DNA of 64,000 bases, from contig NZ_JACSQL010000011.1 of assembly GCF_014836635.1 (NCBI RefSeq), positions 62,001 through 126,000 of the forward strand, read 5' to 3'. The translations under genes and the position numbers were made by a program. Numbering within the stretch: the first letter of the stretch is position 1; each line of letters begins with the position of its first letter. Source of the stretch: Paenibacillus gallinarum (GTDB lineage Bacteria; Bacillota; Bacilli; Paenibacillales; Paenibacillaceae). Below, in pieces: positions 36,601-45,862 of this stretch. Under the pieces are notes generated by a model, which did not search any database, was not told where the DNA came from, and saw only the letters and a program-made list of their open reading frames with translations.

Positions 36601-38900
36601 ATTTGGAGCAACATGGAAAGTTCCGTCCGTTGCAACGGGGGGATAAGCTCTCAGATTTTGGTGGTAACAAAGGTACGATTGGTATCGTCATCGACCGACA
36701 TATGCCAGATGATGAAGCGAAGGCTCAGAAGCTAGATAAGGAAGTTCGTTTCATGCGAGCAAATCCAGATCTTGATGTTGTGAGCGCTCCATATTCAATG
36801 CTCTCGCGTCATAACGCGGGTGTCGTGAAGGAATTGATGAACGGAGAAGTTAAAGACCTGGTAGATCCGGATACAGGTGAAGTATTTAAAGCGGCGATGG
36901 GACGACTTAACATCATAGTCACAGATATGAAGGTAGACGATAAAACGCATGCTTACAGCCGTGAAGACGTATTAAGCGGGAAGGGTCGTAAAGCGAGTGG
37001 ACAACTTGCATGGGCACTGCAATCTAAAAATGCAACAGGTATTCTAAATGAGATTTATGGACGTAATGACGCTGCATGGAGCACGTACCGGGAGTATCTT
37101 ATTGCAACGGGTCTGGATATGAAGCCGGATGGCACGCTTGCTTTTAAGTATCATCCTCATGGAGATGAGCAGCGGAATCATTTTAAATATGATCCTAATG
37201 TGGACGCATCTAGCTTCCTCGAACAAATTAAGTCTAATGGCGGCTTCTTGGATTTGCCGTTTAAGATATCATTCAAGACAGGCCAACTAACATCTGAAAT
37301 TCCGGTGCTGTCGGCAAGCTTACGGCAGAATGTTGAATTGATTGACGGATCTATGCGGCGGTCTGATTATACAAACTATTATGCCAATATTTATGAGGCG
37401 GTAGGAGAATATGAAGCATCTGTAGATGATGAAGGTCGTCGGAAAGCTGAAATGAAGGCAAAAGAGCAGTTTGATAAGATTCAATCGACGATCATTGATC
37501 GGCAGTTTAACGGGGGACATAACGGTAAGCATAGTTTCCTTCGGGACAAGATTATGGGCAAACGCCAACAAAACTCTGCTACGGCCGTCGCCATGGTTGA
37601 TCCTCGCCTTAAAATTGGCGAAGGTGCTATGAATCAAGAGATGATGGATTCTCTGGGTGCAAAAGAAGGAGATACCGTCATGATGTGGCGTGACCCGGTT
37701 TGGCGTGACGGTGCGATCCGTGCGATTACAGTCGTTAAAGATGACAGTGTTCACGGTCTAGCAATTAATCCGATTGCTGACAAGTCTCATGATATGGATT
37801 TCGATGGAGATTCAGTGGGTCTTATCAAATTTGATACGCCTGCCGCAAATAGTGATCTTATCGAGAAGTTCTCCCATTGGGCGAATATGATTGATAAGGG
37901 AAATGGGAAAGACCAATTGTATTACCAGACAGGTATGGATTTGGCATCAGCTGAAGCGAGGGCGGTTAAACTCGGAGATAACTCGCCTAAGGAGCTGTAC
38001 GACCGTGCGAAGAAAAACGCGGGATCGAAAAGTCCGAAAGTGCTTCAACAATCGCTTCGAGATCTTACGGCTTACAGCCACAAATGCTTCCGTGAACATG
38101 GATTTGGTGGAGATTTCGTATCACTAACTGATGATAAGTCCGTTCACCGTTCGTTTAAGCAAATGGTTGATAACGGAGCAAAAGGAAGTACGAAAAAGCT
38201 TGATGATTACATGCGGTACCATATGGGGGTTAAAACGGGACATGACGCTCGTGAGATCCAATATGCGACTGGCGTAAAATCCGATGATACAGGTCTTGCT
38301 GGTGCATTTAGTCAAAAGCTTGTTGCGATTATGCGTAATGAAAACATTACAGCTGCACTTGAATCGATGTATCCGTTGACCCAAGGAACGCTTCAAATTA
38401 AACATGATGCGGAGCATGCGAGAACGGTCAATGAAATTCTAACCGAGGACATGAATAAAACGTTCCGAGGTAAGGATATGAATAATCCTAAGCGTTCTCT
38501 TACACCAAACACATTTAAATCGCAGCTCACTAATATCATGGAAAATAAGATGAAGGTTGACGTCAATGAGAAGTTCATTAAAGCCGTTACGGATACGCTG
38601 ACCTATCAGGGGCAGATTATCTCCCTTAAAGATGCAATGAGTCTTAAAGGTTCCCCAATGGATCGTGTGGCGTATGGCGGCGGATATGACGAGCTGAAGA
38701 GCATTGCTAATGTTGGTGAGTCACTTCTGGATGGGGAACAGAATAAGTTATTTTCCCCGTTCTCCATGCGAAATGCGAATGAGAAGACGAAGCTTGCGAA
38801 GAAGGATACGCAGCGTGTGATTAAACCATCTCTTACCCCTCCTGTGGCTCAGTTGGGTTCGGATGTTGAAGAAGTTGAAGAAATAGGAATGACTCTCTAG
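33627..38900 (+). CDS. Single-chain RNA polymerase-like protein (fused beta + beta-prime cores)
   Basis: 1757 residues, ATG after GAAAGGGG. The catalytic core of cellular RNA polymerase is readable in order. (1) 'GGWTFDDSYAVSK' near 910-922 matches the beta 'GYNFEDAIVIS' region. (2) 'GDKLSDFGGNKG' has Lys1007 and Lys1015, the same eight-residue spacing as E. coli beta Lys1065/Lys1073, followed by 'HMPDDE' and 'SMLSRHNAGVV', like beta 'EDMPF' and 'PSRMNIGQV'. (3) 'WRDPVWRDG', Arg1355, matches beta-prime Arg425 'NRAPTLHR'. (4) 'MDFDGDSVG' has Asp1391, Asp1393 and Asp1395, the Mg-binding triad. (5) 'QMVDNGAKGSTKKL' near 1512 matches the bridge helix, and 'SDDTGLAGAFSQKLV' near 1552 the trigger-loop segment. 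All catalytic residues are kept. The first ~850 residues are unassigned. It should synthesise RNA on DNA; template specificity is unknown. Confidence 0.88.
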   Translation: MIGKYGENTNDRRYRDLAEYITMRMLSQIIPDLKKKGITVTARMMQEFRDTWEQNGQTFDFTTMRVRQSDVVRLLRDTGATTFGEIGGNDTLEEGVTSFWKKCVEEYDNAAAKGNFLHVVTDPEIRHHVLRNGQTPMSKAFFVHRSKSLREMNPGDSVTLYDRVDTTYQYTSRLSAEVEPVREGFNRAAVTQSGQRTAEGSERTPSEAVAEKEPSVGDPERYAEFESGEQLLGWDGGVVELRHHRGLRHVLGAYLTKADAEVVAKNIDIDMLFDAELAHNGAELLRHMRSNGYDFSVRDNGNRNQIEVRMTVGDRTNVRVFDPEANGSYIGRIYDASNAYYFNVKGAKNVKEATKFTSADSIALLDYVTGNKTGRVLKSFGTESSSVQIAGVDSKKSLQVKPIAGRYRSLVFTSEAEAQLYIETAIADAHRSINNQFKADEIQALIDKALDDDDILITGPEFQGELETLLSADDMIREAQERATKFAYHSEDGGREYLERIQNELVGSYDEGFNPEVVMNHMMQTGRGNERDAMISALKITKYDISKIKGNDFAVGATRDRLITFNNETAKTIDEIDDPMLKQALQTVQDTLKAGGVIGDQGYGSKTSVKIDDNGIIQWEGHRKTGSNKEAQRWQKISGEIGQVLVPNEHGIIETKFLGGNNYGIVPGYTGYFSFEGDYDNRMNRFRVKGFERHLTEQIRAKVTHQLTRPFDRTIGNIPTTLDASSINGLYHGDVYGKRVELDFMEVNQLNMETKEAILKTLSNRVRFDNQFSEHATTSAETQAKRDQGAGDDLASFSYWKAAGETNMRVLSKDLENYADMTMTGTGKTQGLIWYLTDGAKVNEDGSLIPSKGIAADSGKLIPDDTALQKLPYFDNKVHNAWDRNQMSSNQLMTALKVDEGVGTALMSFGGWTFDDSYAVSKEFAERNKIFGNTPNELSMEVLKETVAHMANGGDKQEILNGTGMMWSNEVLTEGVRAWSSDLEEGVSFDAYLEQHGKFRPLQRGDKLSDFGGNKGTIGIVIDRHMPDDEAKAQKLDKEVRFMRANPDLDVVSAPYSMLSRHNAGVVKELMNGEVKDLVDPDTGEVFKAAMGRLNIIVTDMKVDDKTHAYSREDVLSGKGRKASGQLAWALQSKNATGILNEIYGRNDAAWSTYREYLIATGLDMKPDGTLAFKYHPHGDEQRNHFKYDPNVDASSFLEQIKSNGGFLDLPFKISFKTGQLTSEIPVLSASLRQNVELIDGSMRRSDYTNYYANIYEAVGEYEASVDDEGRRKAEMKAKEQFDKIQSTIIDRQFNGGHNGKHSFLRDKIMGKRQQNSATAVAMVDPRLKIGEGAMNQEMMDSLGAKEGDTVMMWRDPVWRDGAIRAITVVKDDSVHGLAINPIADKSHDMDFDGDSVGLIKFDTPAANSDLIEKFSHWANMIDKGNGKDQLYYQTGMDLASAEARAVKLGDNSPKELYDRAKKNAGSKSPKVLQQSLRDLTAYSHKCFREHGFGGDFVSLTDDKSVHRSFKQMVDNGAKGSTKKLDDYMRYHMGVKTGHDAREIQYATGVKSDDTGLAGAFSQKLVAIMRNENITAALESMYPLTQGTLQIKHDAEHARTVNEILTEDMNKTFRGKDMNNPKRSLTPNTFKSQLTNIMENKMKVDVNEKFIKAVTDTLTYQGQIISLKDAMSLKGSPMDRVAYGGGYDELKSIANVGESLLDGEQNKLFSPFSMRNANEKTKLAKKDTQRVIKPSLTPPVAQLGSDVEEVEEIGMTL

Positions 38901-38915
38901 TAATTCTAATTCAAT

Positions 38916-38954
38916 AAAGCGAGCTGGTGTAAAGTCCATCCGCTCGCTTTTTTG
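38916..38954 (+). terminator. Rho-independent terminator
   Basis: AAAGCGAGC / GCTCGCTTT stem plus T-run ends the RNA-polymerase-like gene. Confidence 0.85.
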
Positions 38955-38985
38955 TTTACATATTTTGTGTAAAGATGATTAAAAA

Positions 38986-39030
38986 CACTGACTATATAGT
39001 GTTTTGTTAAATATTTGTATGTGATATAAT
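38986..39030 (+). promoter_or_regulatory. Operator-like element 23 bp before extended -10
   Basis: CACTGACTATATAGTG (38986-39001), then TTTTGTTAA, then TGATATAAT with TATAAT at 39025-39030. The 23-bp distance is identical to the copies at 45459 and 45931. Promoter of the FN3/SLH adhesin gene. Confidence 0.72.
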
Positions 39031-39302
39031 CAGTTTATGAACTGAATTTAAAGAAAGGGACTTGTTAGTATTTAGTAGGAAGAAGAAAAGAGTTGGTATA
39101 TAGCGGTGAGAGAGATACTCATATAGCCACCGGACAAAGTACATATGAAGTCCCCCGTTTCCTTAAAGGGAAGGAAAACGAGTTGATTTTATACCAGGTG
39201 AGCGGGAGGTAACAAAAGTACACCTCTTATGTAGAGAATACTCAACAAAGAACCGTTTGATCTTTGGATCTATCTAGCGCAAAAGGGAGGATTACATATT
39301 AA
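39031..39302 (+). other. Long structured leader of the SLH protein mRNA
   Basis: About 260 nt of untranslated leader between the promoter and the adhesin start. It includes a CGTTTCCTT / AAGGAAAACG hairpin near 39158-39181 and several weaker stems. I could not match it to a known riboswitch. Confidence 0.4.
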
Positions 39303-42300
39303 ATGAAAATAATAAAGAAAAGATCTATTTCTGCATTACTTACTATAAGTCTTGGAGTATCTATAATAGTACCACTCCATACAATTGAAGCAGCCGCCAG
39401 TCCTCCTAGTTTTACAGGAGTATTTCAAAAAGATGATCACGTAAAATTGGAATGGGCAGTTGAAATGCACCCATCGGATGTTCTTGCTGAAACTTCTTTT
39501 GAGACTGGTCAAGAGATTCCTAATTTATCTTGGGGATGGGATATTGCACAGCCTGGGAATCAGTCTATTGTTCAAGGATCAAATGGAACAAAAGTCCTTC
39601 AGCTAACGGATACATTTATAAGTAAAAAAGGAAATTGGTATAACTATCCTGAAACACAAGCAACAGCAAGTATAAATCATTACGAGGGTAAATCAGTTCC
39701 TTCGGGTTCTACCCTTAGTTTAAGTTATAAAGCTAGAACAACCGGATCTACATCAAGTATGATATATCCTTTTGTATCAACAGGGTGGTTTAAAAAAGGT
39801 TATGAAAGAACTGACGATAACGGACGAATAATTCGTTTTGGTCAAAATGTAGATTTTAATAATCCTCCAACCGAGTTTGCTGCGTATGTAGATGATGGAA
39901 ATCTATCTATGAACAATGGAACTACGCTTGTAGTAGTTAGCTCTCACGGTACGAATTATGACTATGGGGTGATCTACTATAACTGGGATAAAAAACGGGG
40001 TAAATTTGTTCGTGATTCTGTATCTGGTGTCTGGAATAATCCAACTCCATTGGGCCAACAAATGACAATGAGGAAAGATGTTTTTAGTTCTGGAGAACCT
40101 TTACTGGTCTACAGAGAGCAGGCTGCTACTTTCCCTACAAGATGGACTACATCAGATGGTAATTGGACTACGTACAACGCTAATGTTTATATATCTGATA
40201 ATCCAGACTATGATTTTTCTGAACGCGGTGTTAAGCCTTACTTTACATGGTCAACGGATGGGAAAATCGAGTTAGATGATTACAAGTTAGGATATGCTAC
40301 AGAGGTAGAGGTTTATCGAGATAGTCAAACCATTTATAGAGGATATCTTTCGGACTATGAAGATATGGCAGCAACAGATAAAGCAAAACCAAATGAGCCG
40401 AGCAATACAAGAGTGACTATCGGGCCAGATCGAAAGCCGAAAATCACATGGAATGCTGTTTTAGATACAGGAACTACATATAATTATCAGATTAAAGGTT
40501 ATCCAAAAAATACAAGTCAAACATCATTGTCGGTAAAAAATCCGGTGACAGTAACTTCAGGTATAAAGGGATATAGTGTTGTGATTGATCAAAACCCAAA
40601 TACAACACCACCAGCAACTATTACTACTACAGGGACAAGTTATACTGCTTCAGATGCAGCTACAGGGAACTTTTATGTACATATTGCAGCTGTTGATAAA
40701 AAGAATAACGTTTCCAATGTAGTACACATTCCTTATAACGACACTATCAATCCAAATTTGGATATATCTTCTAACAACGATGATTGGACATCGAATTCAG
40801 TTGTTCTGACGGTAGTAGCAAGCGATAACGAAACAGGTATAAAGAAGATTCAATTACCGGATGGGACCTCAGTTAATGAAAGTTCAGCCAATTATACAGC
40901 AACTCAAAATGGAAACTATAGTTTTGTAGCTGAGGATAATGCAGGAAACAAGAGAGAAAAAAATATTGTTATAGAAAACATTGATCTTACGAATCCAGTA
41001 ATCAATATTTCACCACAGGATAGACCATGGTCCGATGAGAACATTGATATAGTAATTAATTATAAGGATCTTGAATCGGGTATCGATCCAAATAAACGTC
41101 TTTTTAAAGCGACTAATAGTCCTAATCCCCCAACAGATTGGGAAGTAGCTTCCTCTGATAACCAAGTCCTTACTATAAGAGAAGAAGGAGTTTGGTATAT
41201 TCATGCTAAAGCAACGGATCGGGTGGGCAATGAGATTATAAGTAAGACAGATACATTGCGCTTACAAGGGATGCCTGAGTCTCCTGTTCTTCAGTTAAAT
41301 GGGATAGAAGAAGATGAAGCTAAACTAGAATGGACCTTACCTAACGGCTCTACTCTTATGGATGGTTATAGCTATCATGTTGAAAATCTAACCACCGGAC
41401 AGAGCTGGCAAGTTCAGCATCCTACCAATCATTTTACGGATTCCTCTCTAAATGAGGGGAGTAGCTATCAGTATCGTGTGGTGGCTAAAAATCATGTTGG
41501 CCAAGGAGAAAGTAATATTGTTGATGCTGTGACATTACCAGGAAAGCCTAGCAGTATTAAAGTAAGTAAAGATGGAAGAGAAGCCAATCGAGCTCTCGTT
41601 ACAATAGAGCCGGTGCACTCTGCAACGGGTTACCGCATAGTTGCCACCGATGCGGTAACTGATCAAGAAGTCTTTAATCAAACCGTTACAGATACCGTGT
41701 ATCAACCGATTACTAATTTACTGGCTGGGACGGTATATAATATTGCAGTCTCTGCGATCAATGCAACTGGAGAAGGTAAAGCAGAACAGGTTGGATTTCT
41801 TACCTTGCCCGATGCACCATCTAGTTTTAGTGGTCTTGAAATAACGGACAATTCAGTAACGCTCGGATGGAACAATGTCTTATCAGCAACATATTTTGAG
41901 CTAGAAAGAGATCTAAACCTTATTTATGGAGGAGAAGATACTTCCTACCATGATGAGGGACTGGAATCAGGCACTTCATATAGTTATCGAATTTCAGCGG
42001 AAAATGAATCTGGTTCTGGAGAATACTCAACTTTAGATGACGTAAAAACACTACCAGCAGCAGTTTTAGGGCTTAAAAGAAATCATGTATCCACCTCCGA
42101 AATTACAATAGAATGGGAATCGGTGCGGGGTGCAGATGGTTATACATTAAGCTTTGATGGGGGAGAGATGATTCATCTTCCGGAGAATGTAACGCAGTTT
42201 GTTGCTTCAGGACTACAACCAGGTAGCTCTCATAAGTTTATTGTGGCAGCTCAAAATCAAAGTGGAGTAGGAATATCTTCTTCTTTAGTATTATCTACAA

Positions 42301-45300
42301 TTCCCGATGTACCAAATAATATTGAAGTTAGTAATATCGGGGAACAAGAAGTAACATTGTTTATTCCAGAGGTTCAAGGGGCGACCAAATATTTAGTTTC
42401 TGTAAATGGCCAACAATATGAAACATCTTCCGGGGAATTATTAATTACAGGACTTGCTGGAGGACAAACCTATTCATACCAAGTTGCAGCAGGGAATATG
42501 GCAGGATATAGCGAGGAAACGACAGGGGAGTTCTTAACGTTGCCTTTCATGCCGAACAATGTAGAAGGAGATTCTACGGTAAATTCAATTAACTTACGGT
42601 GGGATGCTGTACCTTCAGCTACAGAGTATTTAGTTTACGATACACAAGACAACCTTATAGATAAAACGAATAACCATGCCTTGAGTGTTAATAACCTTGA
42701 AGCAGGATCGGAATATCAATTTAATATTAGAGCAATCAATGAAAGTGGAGAAAGTAAAAACGCTTCATTCACATGGTGGACTGTTCCTGATATGCCTGAG
42801 CAAGTAACAATCGATGAGATCACAGAAAATGGAGCAAACATTAAATATTCCGAAGTTGAGGGAGCCATCTATTACGAAATATCACTAAATGGCCAGAAAT
42901 ATATCCGTAATTCTACAAATCTACAAGCCATTGATTTAACACCCGGTAAAACATATGAGTATACTATAAAATCCGGAAATAGAGCCGGTGAAGGAAGATC
43001 TTATAGAGGAAGCTTCATGACTCTTCCAGATAAGATAGAGAAATTAAAGGCAGTATCTACAAAAGATTCTATTTCTCTTCAGTGGGAGAAAGTAGAGTCA
43101 GCTACAAGTTATAAAGTATACAATGAGCAGAAGGAACTTATTGATGAGATAATGGAGGCAAATTATCAAATCAAACAGTTGGAAGCAGGAACTGAGTTTT
43201 CTTTTACAGTAGAAGCATTGAATCCATCAGGTTCAGGGAAGGGTATTTCTATATCTTATGTAACAATTCCTGCACTCCCAACAGATGTTACTGTATCTGA
43301 TATAAGTGAAAAGGAAGCTACTATTCGTATTCCCACGGTACATGGTGCAGTTTATTATGAAATTGAAACTAATGAACAAATTGAGATCGTCAATGATAAC
43401 CAGCTACACTTAACTGATCTAACTCCAGGTACAACTTATTCATATAGTGTTGCTGCAGGGAATAGAGGAGGAACTGGTGAGAAATTCTCGGGAGAATTTA
43501 TTACTTTACCAGATCAAGTAGAGAATGTTGTTGCTAAACCATTAGCAGATCAAATTACTTTAAAATGGAATTCAGTTAAATCAGCCGTGTCTTATGAAAT
43601 ATATGACCAAGATGAGCAATTGATTGCCACTACGAGTAGTACTGAATTTCTTATTAATGATTTAAAGTCAGGAAGCGAGTATATATTTTATGTTAATGCA
43701 GTAAACGATTCTGGTAGAGGGATACGAGGAGAAGTCAGTTCTCAGACATTACCAGGAGTGATTTCTGAAATAATCGTTACTGATATCGATGAGACCCAAG
43801 CACTAGTTAGTTTTTCTTCAGTAACAGGGGCAACATACTATACTCTTAATGTAAATGAGCAATCGTATGAATTACAGGGTGATACACATGAATTGCTGCT
43901 CACTGAGTTAAGCGAAGGAACAGAATACAAGATTACAGCAGTTGCAGGGAATCTGTCCGGAAAGGGTTTAGTAGAAAAAACTTCTTTTTATACACTTCCA
44001 ATACATCCTGAAAAAGTAAGGATAGGAACTATATCAGCGGATACCGTTACTATTATTTGGGACAAAGTTATGTCTGCAACATCATACAGGGTAATTACAG
44101 ATCAAGATAAAGTAGTTTCGGAATCATCAGAAACAAGAGCAACTTTAACCAATCTTGAACCAGGAAAGAACTATACATTCTTTGTACAGGCTAAAAATAA
44201 ATCCGGATATAGTAAGACGACACCAATTACATTTCGTACTCATCCAGAGAAAGCACAAGTAGAAGTGAACGTAAAAGAAGTAACTGAAACTGGTGCATCT
44301 CTTTCTTGGGATAGTGTAAAAGGTGTGGATGGATACAAAATATATCTGGATGGAGAATTAATTGATACGATAACAGAATTAAATTATAAAATAGACGGAT
44401 ACAAGAGCGCGTCTATGATTACAGGCTGGTCTATTATACCTTTTAATGAAGTGGGCACATCAGCTACGATCGTTGTTCCAGATATCTATACTTTGCCATC
44501 AGACAAATATAAAGTAATGATTCAAGGATCACGCGATCGTGAATTGGAATTTATTTTTGATCATGAACTGCAGAATGAAATATTTGTAGTGCAGTATCGA
44601 GGGAATGAGGTGTACAGAGGCACCGATAAAAGTTTTAGACTACCTAATCTAATGTATGGATCAAGGTATTCATTTGATGTATGGACGGAAAATGCTATCG
44701 GTGATAAATCAATAAGCAAAGTAGGTGAAGGGCGCACATTTAATATTCCAGTAAACCCTACACCTCCTGTAATACAGAATCCAGAAGTAGATGAAGATAA
44801 GAACGAGATTCCAACCGAAATAGTAATTAATAATCCTTTTAAGGATATTAATAAGTCTTTTGCAAAAGAAGAGATACTTAAACTGTACGAGTTGGGGATT
44901 ATAAAAGGGACTGGTTCAAAATTCGAACCTGGTAGACCTATAACAAGGATTGAATTTGTATCTTTGCTGGTTAGATCGTTAGATCTGAAAAGCAGTGAAA
45001 ATGTAAACCTTACGTTCAAAGATATAAATACTTCTGGATGGTATGCTGAAGATTTAAAGGCTGCTGTCGAGAACAATGTGGCTAGCGGCTTCAATTCTTC
45101 AGAATTTAGGCCGCACGAGGTCATTACAAGAGAACAAGCTTCAAAGATGCTAGCAGGAGCCATCTATGGTTATATGATACCGGATGGAGATATAGTATTC
45201 TCTGATGTGTCCGATATATCAGGTTGGGCTAAAGATGAAGTAGCAGGATTAGGTGTAACTCAATTAATTCAGGGTTACCCTGATGGAACATTTAGACCAA

Positions 45301-45374
45301 AAGGGAAATTAACAAGAGCAGAGAGCGCAGCGTTAATCTACAGGATGTATGAATTGATAAACGGGTCGAAATAA
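39303..45374 (+). CDS. Secreted giant adhesin: Ig-like, 14 FN3-type repeats, C-terminal SLH domains
   Basis: 2023 residues. Signal peptide about 1-31 (basic start, hydrophobic core, ends TIEAAAS). Residues ~32-350 form a strand-rich domain of unknown type, then an FN3-like unit. Ig-like domains follow at about 480-560 and 563-655 (TNPNL..., SDNETGIKKI). About 657-1835 hold fourteen FN3-type repeats of ~80-85 residues, each ending in a T-[LI]-P turn. From ~1000 to 1645 two subtypes alternate. Three SLH domains (about 1842-1895, 1905-1955 and 1965-2020; e.g. FKDINTSGWYA and FSDVSDISGWA) anchor it to pyruvylated wall polymer. It probably mediates donor-recipient contact, consistent with its place in the transfer module and its shared promoter type. 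Confidence 0.92.
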   Translation: MKIIKKRSISALLTISLGVSIIVPLHTIEAAASPPSFTGVFQKDDHVKLEWAVEMHPSDVLAETSFETGQEIPNLSWGWDIAQPGNQSIVQGSNGTKVLQLTDTFISKKGNWYNYPETQATASINHYEGKSVPSGSTLSLSYKARTTGSTSSMIYPFVSTGWFKKGYERTDDNGRIIRFGQNVDFNNPPTEFAAYVDDGNLSMNNGTTLVVVSSHGTNYDYGVIYYNWDKKRGKFVRDSVSGVWNNPTPLGQQMTMRKDVFSSGEPLLVYREQAATFPTRWTTSDGNWTTYNANVYISDNPDYDFSERGVKPYFTWSTDGKIELDDYKLGYATEVEVYRDSQTIYRGYLSDYEDMAATDKAKPNEPSNTRVTIGPDRKPKITWNAVLDTGTTYNYQIKGYPKNTSQTSLSVKNPVTVTSGIKGYSVVIDQNPNTTPPATITTTGTSYTASDAATGNFYVHIAAVDKKNNVSNVVHIPYNDTINPNLDISSNNDDWTSNSVVLTVVASDNETGIKKIQLPDGTSVNESSANYTATQNGNYSFVAEDNAGNKREKNIVIENIDLTNPVINISPQDRPWSDENIDIVINYKDLESGIDPNKRLFKATNSPNPPTDWEVASSDNQVLTIREEGVWYIHAKATDRVGNEIISKTDTLRLQGMPESPVLQLNGIEEDEAKLEWTLPNGSTLMDGYSYHVENLTTGQSWQVQHPTNHFTDSSLNEGSSYQYRVVAKNHVGQGESNIVDAVTLPGKPSSIKVSKDGREANRALVTIEPVHSATGYRIVATDAVTDQEVFNQTVTDTVYQPITNLLAGTVYNIAVSAINATGEGKAEQVGFLTLPDAPSSFSGLEITDNSVTLGWNNVLSATYFELERDLNLIYGGEDTSYHDEGLESGTSYSYRISAENESGSGEYSTLDDVKTLPAAVLGLKRNHVSTSEITIEWESVRGADGYTLSFDGGEMIHLPENVTQFVASGLQPGSSHKFIVAAQNQSGVGISSSLVLSTIPDVPNNIEVSNIGEQEVTLFIPEVQGATKYLVSVNGQQYETSSGELLITGLAGGQTYSYQVAAGNMAGYSEETTGEFLTLPFMPNNVEGDSTVNSINLRWDAVPSATEYLVYDTQDNLIDKTNNHALSVNNLEAGSEYQFNIRAINESGESKNASFTWWTVPDMPEQVTIDEITENGANIKYSEVEGAIYYEISLNGQKYIRNSTNLQAIDLTPGKTYEYTIKSGNRAGEGRSYRGSFMTLPDKIEKLKAVSTKDSISLQWEKVESATSYKVYNEQKELIDEIMEANYQIKQLEAGTEFSFTVEALNPSGSGKGISISYVTIPALPTDVTVSDISEKEATIRIPTVHGAVYYEIETNEQIEIVNDNQLHLTDLTPGTTYSYSVAAGNRGGTGEKFSGEFITLPDQVENVVAKPLADQITLKWNSVKSAVSYEIYDQDEQLIATTSSTEFLINDLKSGSEYIFYVNAVNDSGRGIRGEVSSQTLPGVISEIIVTDIDETQALVSFSSVTGATYYTLNVNEQSYELQGDTHELLLTELSEGTEYKITAVAGNLSGKGLVEKTSFYTLPIHPEKVRIGTISADTVTIIWDKVMSATSYRVITDQDKVVSESSETRATLTNLEPGKNYTFFVQAKNKSGYSKTTPITFRTHPEKAQVEVNVKEVTETGASLSWDSVKGVDGYKIYLDGELIDTITELNYKIDGYKSASMITGWSIIPFNEVGTSATIVVPDIYTLPSDKYKVMIQGSRDRELEFIFDHELQNEIFVVQYRGNEVYRGTDKSFRLPNLMYGSRYSFDVWTENAIGDKSISKVGEGRTFNIPVNPTPPVIQNPEVDEDKNEIPTEIVINNPFKDINKSFAKEEILKLYELGIIKGTGSKFEPGRPITRIEFVSLLVRSLDLKSSENVNLTFKDINTSGWYAEDLKAAVENNVASGFNSSEFRPHEVITREQASKMLAGAIYGYMIPDGDIVFSDVSDISGWAKDEVAGLGVTQLIQGYPDGTFRPKGKLTRAESAALIYRMYELINGSK

Positions 45375-45386
45375 AGATTTAAGAAG

Positions 45387-45426
45387 AAAAGCGGCTTAGT
45401 GGACTTATCCATTAACCCGCTTTTTC
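45387..45426 (+). terminator. Rho-independent terminator
   Basis: AAAAGCGG...TTAGTGGA / TCCATTAACCCGCTTTTTC stem with T-run; ends the adhesin transcript. Confidence 0.85.
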
Positions 45427-45458
45427 TTATGCAAAAATAAAGAAAATATTTTAAAAAA

Positions 45459-45503
45459 TGGTGAGTGTACAGTGTTTTTATTAACATTTGATTGTGGTAT
45501 ATT
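45459..45503 (+). promoter_or_regulatory. Operator-like element 23 bp before extended -10 (no gene follows)
   Basis: TGGTGAGTGTACAGTG (45459-45474), 23 bp, TATATT (45498-45503) with TG before it. The next downstream feature is a terminator at ~45863, not a gene. Confidence 0.65.
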
Positions 45504-45862
45504 GTATGAAGTGTAGAAACTTTAATTTCGGAAGAAAGAGGTTAATGACATGACTAATTGAGAGAATTGATTCAGGATAGCTCGTATGAGTACCATATAG
45601 TGGGACATAGGTTACAGCCTTTTCCAGTTGTTATGCTGAATGTGAATCGGTTATACCAGATCTAAATCAGAAGTACATATAGCAAATATAGGGTATTATA
45701 TCTTTCCATCGAGAGGGATTGAAAGAAAAACTTGAAAGATTGCTGTCAGTCAATTGGTATGAAAAATGTGTCTAAACTATGAATAAAAGCATTTTATTCA
45801 TGAAAGTCGTTGGACCCAGCAGTAAATGAAAGAGATGAGTCTTTAGACCCTTCAAGTAACGT
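45504..45862 (+). ncRNA. Putative noncoding transcript, unit 1
   Basis: About 360 nt between a promoter and a terminator, with only trivial reading frames. It contains the hairpin GAATAAAA-gca-TTTTATTC (45781-45799) and the 9-mer TTGGACCCA, also found in unit 2. It could be an sRNA, a decayed gene or a structured site. Confidence 0.4.

Noticed and set aside
37320..37754. 144-codon minus-strand frame inside the polymerase gene
   Set aside because: Covers the RxP region on the opposite strand; no ribosome site or promoter.
44561..45163. 200-codon frame on the minus strand
   Set aside because: Fully antisense to the SLH region of the adhesin, no ribosome site, composition mirrors the coding strand.
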